Positions 6,166 to 10,337 of a stretch of 10,337 nt of DNA are shown in pieces. Under the pieces are notes generated by a model. It saw only the letters and a program-made list of their open reading frames with translations. It did no database searches and was not told the DNA's origin. Each line of letters begins with the position of its first letter. The first letter of the stretch is position 1. Source of the DNA: Bacillota bacterium (GTDB lineage Bacteria; Bacillota_I; Bacilli_A; ML615J-28; CAG-698); NCBI GenBank assembly GCA_023422115.1, contig JAEZSA010000129.1:1-10337 (forward strand), in the 5' to 3' direction. The translations under genes and the position numbers were made by a program.

Positions 6166-6194
6166 TTGTTTTTACTATTTTTTAATGATATAAT
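6166..6194 (+). promoter_or_regulatory. Promoter of the DUF5058-M20 operon
   Basis: TTGTTT (6166-6171), a 17-base spacer and TATAAT (6189-6194), with TG at 6186-6187 making an extended -10 (TGATATAAT). It faces away from the methyltransferase promoter across a 118-base gap. The leader is about 25 bases, with AAAGGA at 6211-6216 as ribosome binding site. Confidence 0.75.
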
Positions 6195-6224
6195 AGGGTA
6201 ACAAATTAAGAAAGGAATTGTAAT

Positions 6225-7016
6225 ATGAGCGATGCTGTATCTAAAATAGTTAATTCTTGGTGGATGTATGCTCTTGCCATTTTTGTAACTATTTTTATTT
6301 TAGTTGGAACAAGTTATTTTATATATCGCGCTTGGAAGCGAGGAAAAGAATTAAATATGGAAAAAGAAACACTAAAAAAAGTAGTTGTTTCTAGTTTAAC
6401 TTTCTCTATTGCTCCTTCCATAGGAATATTTATTGGAGTTATTACGTTATCAGGTGTGATTGGTATTCCACTACCTTGGATAAGATTATCGATTATAGGA
6501 GCTCTACATTATGAATTAATGGCAGCATCAGCTGCAGCTAGTAGCCAAGGTGGATTAATTGCTAGTGGCATGGATGCCTCTCTTTATGTAACGATTGCTT
6601 GGGTTATGACTATTGGTATTATTTGGGGTTGTTTGATCTGTCTTTTTCTTTTTAAGAAATATCAAAAGAAAGTAACGGAAGCAACTCAGAAAAAAGAAAA
6701 TAGATGGATGAATAAAATTTTGTTTACTGCGGTTTTTATTGGGATTGTTAGTGCATTTAGTGGACAAGCATTTTCTTGGTTGATTCCGTTTATGAAAAAA
6801 ACATTTGATGAAGCAACAGGAACTAGAATTGATGCTCTAACAAAAACAACTTATGTACCCATTGTTGTTTTATTAGTTTCCTTTTTATCGATGATGTTAT
6901 TTGATTACTTAATTAAGAAAAAAGGACAAAAATGGCTAGAAAACTTTTCTTTGGCGTTTAGTATGTTATTGGGTATGACAGCAGCTGTAGTACTCGGATT
7001 AGGAGGTATCTATTAA
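6225..7016 (+). CDS. DUF5058-like polytopic membrane protein
   Basis: The 263-residue protein has about six hydrophobic spans: 12-34, 52-78, 119-144, 163-188, 209-230 and 241-262, with a less hydrophobic stretch at 84-103 that could be a re-entrant loop. The blocks RAWKRGKELNMEKETLKK (35-52) and SIAPSIGIFIGVITLSGVIGIPLPWIRLSIIGALHYE (61-97) match what I recall of DUF5058 proteins of Bacillota, for which I know of no established function. It starts a three-gene operon: its TAA stop shares one base with the ATG of the next membrane protein (TAATG), so the two are likely made in fixed ratio and may form one complex. The M20 peptidase downstream suggests transport of a hydrolysable amino acid conjugate or peptide, which is inference. 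Confidence 0.75.
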   Translation: MSDAVSKIVNSWWMYALAIFVTIFILVGTSYFIYRAWKRGKELNMEKETLKKVVVSSLTFSIAPSIGIFIGVITLSGVIGIPLPWIRLSIIGALHYELMAASAAASSQGGLIASGMDASLYVTIAWVMTIGIIWGCLICLFLFKKYQKKVTEATQKKENRWMNKILFTAVFIGIVSAFSGQAFSWLIPFMKKTFDEATGTRIDALTKTTYVPIVVLLVSFLSMMLFDYLIKKKGQKWLENFSLAFSMLLGMTAAVVLGLGGIY

Positions 7017-7672
7017 TGACTAGAGATTATAATGAAACCATGCATCGACATGGTAGAATATACTTAGTATTAGCCATCTTTATTATGTTATTAATTCCAA
7101 CTATTATGTGTTTGGTATTAAAAGTAACTCCTATTTGGTCAGCCATGATTTCTGCTATCATCACTGTTTCTATTTTGAATTTACCTGGTGGTTTTGTTGA
7201 AGTAGGGACTTATGGACCATTAATCGGAACCAGTGCAACTTATTTAGCTTTTGTAACAGGAAATTTAGTTAATCTAAAAGTTCCTTGTGCTGCCAATGCT
7301 CAAGATGTTGCAAAAACAGAAATTGGAACCCCTGAAAACGAAGTTGTTTCTACATTAGCTGTTGGTACTTCAACCATTGTGAATACAGTAATCATTACTT
7401 TTGGTGTTATTTTATTAGTACCACTTGCCCCTATTCTAACTTCAAAAGTATTATCGCCTGCCTTTACTTGGGTCGTTCCTGCTTTATTTGGCGCCTTAGG
7501 ATATAAATATTTTAAAGATATTCCTTTATTAGGAATCATCATTTTTTCTATCTCAACCGTGGGAGCATTATTATTTCCTAAAATTGCCAATGATGTTTCG
7601 ATTTATATTATTATTTGTGTTGTATTATCCATTCTATTGTCTCGTTTATTGTACGCAAAAAAGATCATTTAA
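7016..7672 (+). CDS. Polytopic membrane protein, partner of the DUF5058-like protein
   Basis: This 218-residue protein has about six or seven hydrophobic spans (14-35, 40-56, 60-82, 112-138, 148-164, 169-187, 193-212). A polar segment between the third and fourth spans, GNLVNLKVPCAANAQ (82-96) followed by TEIGTPENEVVST, contains Pro, Cys and Asn residues unlike a simple loop; together with the Gly-rich GGFVEVGTYGPLIGTSATY (58-76) it could line a substrate path. I do not recognise a named family. Start and stop are both tightly packed: one-base overlap with the preceding gene, and the TAA stop runs into the AAAGGAGG ribosome binding site of the peptidase gene. It most likely acts together with the DUF5058-like protein. 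Confidence 0.75.
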   Translation: MTRDYNETMHRHGRIYLVLAIFIMLLIPTIMCLVLKVTPIWSAMISAIITVSILNLPGGFVEVGTYGPLIGTSATYLAFVTGNLVNLKVPCAANAQDVAKTEIGTPENEVVSTLAVGTSTIVNTVIITFGVILLVPLAPILTSKVLSPAFTWVVPALFGALGYKYFKDIPLLGIIIFSISTVGALLFPKIANDVSIYIIICVVLSILLSRLLYAKKII

Positions 7673-7684
7673 AGGAGGGGTATT

Positions 7685-9136
7685 ATGAAATATGTTTTAT
7701 ATGGATTACTAGTATTATTATTAATTTTACTAGTATTGTTGGTAATTGCTATTATTCGAGCTCTACTAATTAAAAAAGAATATCAACCAGTTTCTCAAAT
7801 CGCTGGTGATGTTCATCGAAGAGAAGAATTTGCCAAGAAATTAGGTGATTTGGTGAAATGTAATACCATTACCTATACGAAACCTCAAGATGATGAAAGA
7901 TTTCTTCATTATCATCAAGTAGTTCAAGAAATGTTTCCTTTCATTCATCAAAAACTAGAAAAAATTACGATTGAAGGACATTCTTTTCTATACAAATGGA
8001 AAGGAAAAGATCAATCTAAACATCCTATCCTGTTAATAGGTCACTCTGATGTGGTTCCTGTTACAAAAGATGGGTGGAATAAAGATCCTTTTTCTGGAGA
8101 GTATGATGAGGGTAGAGTTCATGGTCGTGGTGCGTTAGATAATAAATCTTCTTTTTATTCTTTTATGCAAGCAGTAGAGGATTTATTAAAAGAAGGTTTT
8201 GTTCCAGAAGTTGATGTATATTTAGGATCTACATCCGATGAAGAAATCGCAGGTGTAGGAGCAGTTCGCATTATGAACTATTTAAAATCAAAAAATATTC
8301 GCTTAGATTTGGTATTGGATGAAGGAGGCGCTATTATTAGTGGAGTGCTACCAACGCTCATGGCGCCATTTGCAGTTGTAGGTATTTTAGAAAAAGGATT
8401 TGCTAATCTAGAATTTGTGAAAATGGGAATTGGAGGACATTCTAGTACTCCAAGTAGAAATACTCCATTAGCACAAATTGCAAAATTCATTAGTGATGTT
8501 GAACGAAAAAAGCCACTTAAAAAGAAATTCATCCCTGAAGTTCAGGAAATGTTCGAGTGTATGGCTCCTTATATGAGTTTTGGTTATCGCTTATTATTTG
8601 CTAACTTTTGGCTATTTAAGCCATTATTAACCAATTTATTACCAATGGTATCTCCATATGGTGCCGCTATTTTAGGAACAACCTGTGCTTTTACGATGGC
8701 AGAAGGAAGTTCTGCTCCTAATGTTATTCCAACAAAAGCCAAAGTAATTGCCAATATTAGAACTCATCCAATCCAAGATATTACCACTTCATTAGCAGTT
8801 TTAAATAAAGTGGCAAGTAAATACGGCATTACTGGCACATTGATTAATGGTGCCGAAGCAACAAAAAAAGTGGATGTTAACGCCAAAGGATATCAATATA
8901 TCCTTGCAATGATTAAACAAAACTTTCCTGATGTTGGAATTGCTCCTTATGTCATTACTGGTAGAACAGATGCTCGTGAATATGAAGAAATTAGCAATTG
9001 TACGATTCGTTTTGCGCCAACAAGAATGACAAATGAGGATTTAAAGGGAATGCATGGAATCAATGAAAGTATTGCGATTGATAGCATTATTGAAGCCATT
9101 CACTTTTATAAAGAATTATTAAGAAATTATCAATAA
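7685..9136 (+). CDS. Membrane-anchored M20 metallopeptidase, carboxypeptidase S/PM20D1-like
   Basis: This 483-residue protein has one N-terminal hydrophobic helix (3-24) and a full di-zinc M20 catalytic domain. Recognisable sites are LIGHSDVVPV with H120 and catalytic D122, GRGALDNKSS with bridging D152, SDEEIAG with catalytic base E186 and ligand E187, LDEGG with D212, and MHGINES with H457. GGHSSTPSRNTPL (250-262) belongs to the lid/dimerisation domain. The length and HGxNE-type C-terminus resemble the carboxypeptidase S/PM20D1 branch, whose members cleave dipeptides or N-acyl amino acids. The charge distribution around the helix does not settle which side of the membrane the enzyme faces. 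It is the last gene of the operon, 12 bases after the second membrane protein, with a strong AAAGGAGGGG site. Substrate unknown. Confidence 0.9.
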   Translation: MKYVLYGLLVLLLILLVLLVIAIIRALLIKKEYQPVSQIAGDVHRREEFAKKLGDLVKCNTITYTKPQDDERFLHYHQVVQEMFPFIHQKLEKITIEGHSFLYKWKGKDQSKHPILLIGHSDVVPVTKDGWNKDPFSGEYDEGRVHGRGALDNKSSFYSFMQAVEDLLKEGFVPEVDVYLGSTSDEEIAGVGAVRIMNYLKSKNIRLDLVLDEGGAIISGVLPTLMAPFAVVGILEKGFANLEFVKMGIGGHSSTPSRNTPLAQIAKFISDVERKKPLKKKFIPEVQEMFECMAPYMSFGYRLLFANFWLFKPLLTNLLPMVSPYGAAILGTTCAFTMAEGSSAPNVIPTKAKVIANIRTHPIQDITTSLAVLNKVASKYGITGTLINGAEATKKVDVNAKGYQYILAMIKQNFPDVGIAPYVITGRTDAREYEEISNCTIRFAPTRMTNEDLKGMHGINESIAIDSIIEAIHFYKELLRNYQ

Positions 9137-9143
9137 GAATGAA

Positions 9144-9166
9144 AAAAACTCCATTAAGGAGTTTTT
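9144..9166. terminator. Bidirectional terminator between the M20 gene and aroQ
   Basis: AAAAACTCC (9144-9152) and GGAGTTTTT (9158-9166) pair over 9 bases around a 5-base loop. A T-rich run follows on the plus strand, and the A run at 9142-9148 supplies the T tract for the minus strand. It serves both convergent genes; the aroQ stop begins at its edge. Confidence 0.88.
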
Positions 9167-9437
9167 ATTTTTTATTTAATCTGTGTTGATAGTCTTTAGA
9201 AACTTTTATCAATGTTGTAAAGAGTTCTTGGTAATATTGTGTTAAATCTTTGTTTTGTAATTGATCTAGGAGAATATGAAATAGTGTATTTTCTCGTTCT
9301 TTGTCTGTAATGGGAAGTTGAAAAGTCTTCTTCATTTGTGAGATTTGATAAACTAAAGCCATTCGCTTCTCAAATAGCATTACTATTTCCTGATCAACAG
9401 TTAAAATTTCACTTCTTAATTTTGTTAATTCATCCAT
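9165..9437 (-). CDS. aroQ: Chorismate mutase, AroQ class, stand-alone
   Basis: The enzyme converts chorismate to prephenate, the branch point to phenylalanine and tyrosine. At 90 residues it is a single all-helical AroQ domain with no fused prephenate dehydratase or DAHP synthase domain. The active-site residues known from the E. coli P-protein domain have counterparts at matching spacing: R8, R25, K36, D45, R48, E49, S80 and Q84. LRSEILTVDQEIVMLFEKRM at the N-terminus and LPITDKERE in the middle are classic family blocks. AGGTGG (complement of 9445-9450), seven bases before the ATG, supports the start. It is divergent from aroB, consistent with an aromatic amino acid gene cluster. No secretion signal, so this is the cytoplasmic biosynthetic type. 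Confidence 0.92.
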   Translation of the reverse strand: MDELTKLRSEILTVDQEIVMLFEKRMALVYQISQMKKTFQLPITDKERENTLFHILLDQLQNKDLTQYYQELFTTLIKVSKDYQHRLNKK

Positions 9438-9455
9438 GATAACACCACCTGATTT

Positions 9456-9484
9456 ATTGTAACATGTTTTGAAAAAATAGTAAA
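9456..9484 (-). promoter_or_regulatory. Probable promoter of aroQ
   Basis: On the minus strand TACAAT (complement of 9456-9461) is preceded, at a 17-base spacing, by TTTACT (complement of 9479-9484). Both boxes are imperfect, but this is the best candidate in the 125-base divergent gap. Confidence 0.45.
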
Positions 9485-9509
9485 TGAAAAATGAATGGCG
9501 AAGGTTATA

Positions 9510-9538
9510 TTGATTTTAAAGAAGAAAAGGTATATAAT
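9510..9538 (+). promoter_or_regulatory. Promoter of aroB
   Basis: TTGATT (9510-9515), a 17-base spacer and a perfect TATAAT (9533-9538) lie about 25 bases before the aroB start. The leader is too short for a T-box or other riboswitch. Confidence 0.7.
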
Positions 9539-9562
9539 TAGAAAAGAATAGTGAGGTAAAAA

Positions 9563-10337
9563 ATGATGATTATTTCTATTCATACTGATCATAATAATTA
9601 TGATGTTGTTGTTTTACCTTATTTATTAGCGGAAATCCATCAGTACATCGAGTTTCCTAATCAAACAATGATTATTACTGATAATAATATCCCAACAACT
9701 TATATTGAAAAAATTCGGATGAAAGCAAAGAATTGTTTTGTTTATACCATGTTAGCTGGGGAAGAAAGCAAATCTTTAACGGAATATGAAGCTATTATTA
9801 AACACTTACTCGATAAACGATTTACTAAAAATGACTTAATTATCGCGTTAGGTGGGGGTGTTGTCGGTGATTTGGCAGGATTCGTTGCGGCGACCTATAA
9901 GCGAGGGTGTCGTTTTATTAATGTTCCTACCTCAACATTGGCAATGATTGATAGTTCCATTGGGGGAAAAGTAGCCATTAATATCAACCAGGTGAAAAAT
10001 GCAATTGGAACATTTTACCATCCAGAAAAAGTTTTAATTGATTTATCAACGCTAACAACCCTACCAGAGCGTCACTTTAATAATGGTCTTATTGAAGCGA
10101 TAAAAGCTGGATTAATAGGTGATGCTAGTTTGTTTGAACTATTTATCACCAATCAATATCAACTTTTTTTAGAAGATGTCATTATAAAAGCCATTCAAGT
10201 AAAAAAGAAGATTATCGAACAAGATTTATATGATAAAGGAATTCGCCAAACACTAAACTTAGGACATACCATTGGTCATGCATTAGAAAGTTATCATATG
10301 GGAAAAATCCTTCATGGTGAAGCTGTAGCATTGGGAC
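9563..10337 (+). CDS. aroB: 3-Dehydroquinate synthase, 5' part
   Basis: The enzyme closes DAHP into 3-dehydroquinate, the second step of the shikimate pathway, using NAD+ and a divalent metal. The frame is open from 9563 to the window end (258 codons); the C-terminus is outside. The nucleotide-binding GGGVVGDLAGFVAATYKRG begins at residue 97, followed by PTSTLAMIDSSIGGKVAIN. The metal ligands are visible as E178 in LIEAIKAG, H235 in LNLGHTIGH and H251 in LHGEAVALG. ATG at 9563 and ATG at 9566 are adjacent; the GTGAGG site at 9551-9556 suits either. The start of translation is therefore uncertain by one codon. It probably heads an aromatic biosynthesis operon continuing beyond the window. Confidence 0.95.
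   Translation, partial: MMIISIHTDHNNYDVVVLPYLLAEIHQYIEFPNQTMIITDNNIPTTYIEKIRMKAKNCFVYTMLAGEESKSLTEYEAIIKHLLDKRFTKNDLIIALGGGVVGDLAGFVAATYKRGCRFINVPTSTLAMIDSSIGGKVAININQVKNAIGTFYHPEKVLIDLSTLTTLPERHFNNGLIEAIKAGLIGDASLFELFITNQYQLFLEDVIIKAIQVKKKIIEQDLYDKGIRQTLNLGHTIGHALESYHMGKILHGEAVALG

Noticed and set aside
6555..6767. Minus-strand open frame inside the DUF5058-like gene
   Set aside because: Antisense to predicted membrane spans, with a low-complexity product rich in Asn, Ser and Lys.
7300..7590. Minus-strand open frame inside the second membrane protein gene
   Set aside because: Shadow of a membrane protein gene; no start signal or family resemblance.
8278..8532. Minus-strand open frame inside the M20 gene
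   Set aside because: Lies opposite conserved M20 catalytic sequence and has no support of its own.
9438..9562. T-box or aromatic amino acid riboswitch between aroQ and aroB
   Set aside because: Promoters leave leaders of only about 25 bases or less on each side, and no specifier-type stem or antiterminator is visible.

Overview
The window is AT-rich DNA from a low-GC Bacillota (Firmicutes) genome, coding densely on both strands. Ribosome binding sites are strong and purine-rich, promoters are TTGACA/TATAAT-like, and genes are short and tightly packed. TGA is used as a stop (end of proA) and TGG encodes Trp throughout, so this is not a UGA=Trp mollicute. Gut anaerobes of the Erysipelotrichia type or a related lineage would fit, but the sequence alone does not fix the genus. 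No rRNA, tRNA, CRISPR array, insertion sequence or prophage gene was seen, and no gap between genes exceeds 300 bases.

Layout: (1) Positions 1-1667 hold the end of a proline biosynthesis operon: the 3' part of proA, then proC with a 4-base overlap, closed by a terminator. (2) Positions 1677-3849 hold a small regulated locus: a Gly-rich DUF5320-like protein, a metallo-beta-lactamase-fold hydrolase and an Mrp/NBP35-type iron-sulfur carrier ATPase. The two promoters of this locus carry the same palindrome, ATTGACATATGTCAAT, overlapping their -35 boxes, and the first promoter has a second, near-identical copy at its predicted start point. This is the clearest regulatory signal in the window, and no candidate regulator is encoded here. 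(3) Positions 4026-5306 hold a monocistronic PlsC-like acyltransferase with a zinc ribbon and an unassigned C-terminal region. (4) Positions 5303-6106, on the minus strand, hold a SpoU/TrmH-family RNA 2'-O-methyltransferase, convergent with the acyltransferase and sharing a bidirectional terminator. (5) Positions 6225-9136 hold a three-gene operon: a DUF5058-like membrane protein, a second polytopic membrane protein, and a membrane-anchored M20 metallopeptidase of the carboxypeptidase S/PM20D1 type. It looks like an uncharacterised uptake-and-hydrolysis or efflux system for an N-acyl amino acid or peptide. (6) Positions 9165-10337 hold aromatic amino acid biosynthesis genes: a stand-alone AroQ chorismate mutase on the minus strand, divergent from aroB (3-dehydroquinate synthase), which runs off the window end.

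Most genes are ordinary metabolism. The parts worth a second look are the palindrome-controlled DUF5320/MBL/Mrp locus and the two-membrane-protein plus M20 peptidase operon. In both, the gene neighbourhood suggests a working system whose substrate or signal cannot be read from the sequence.
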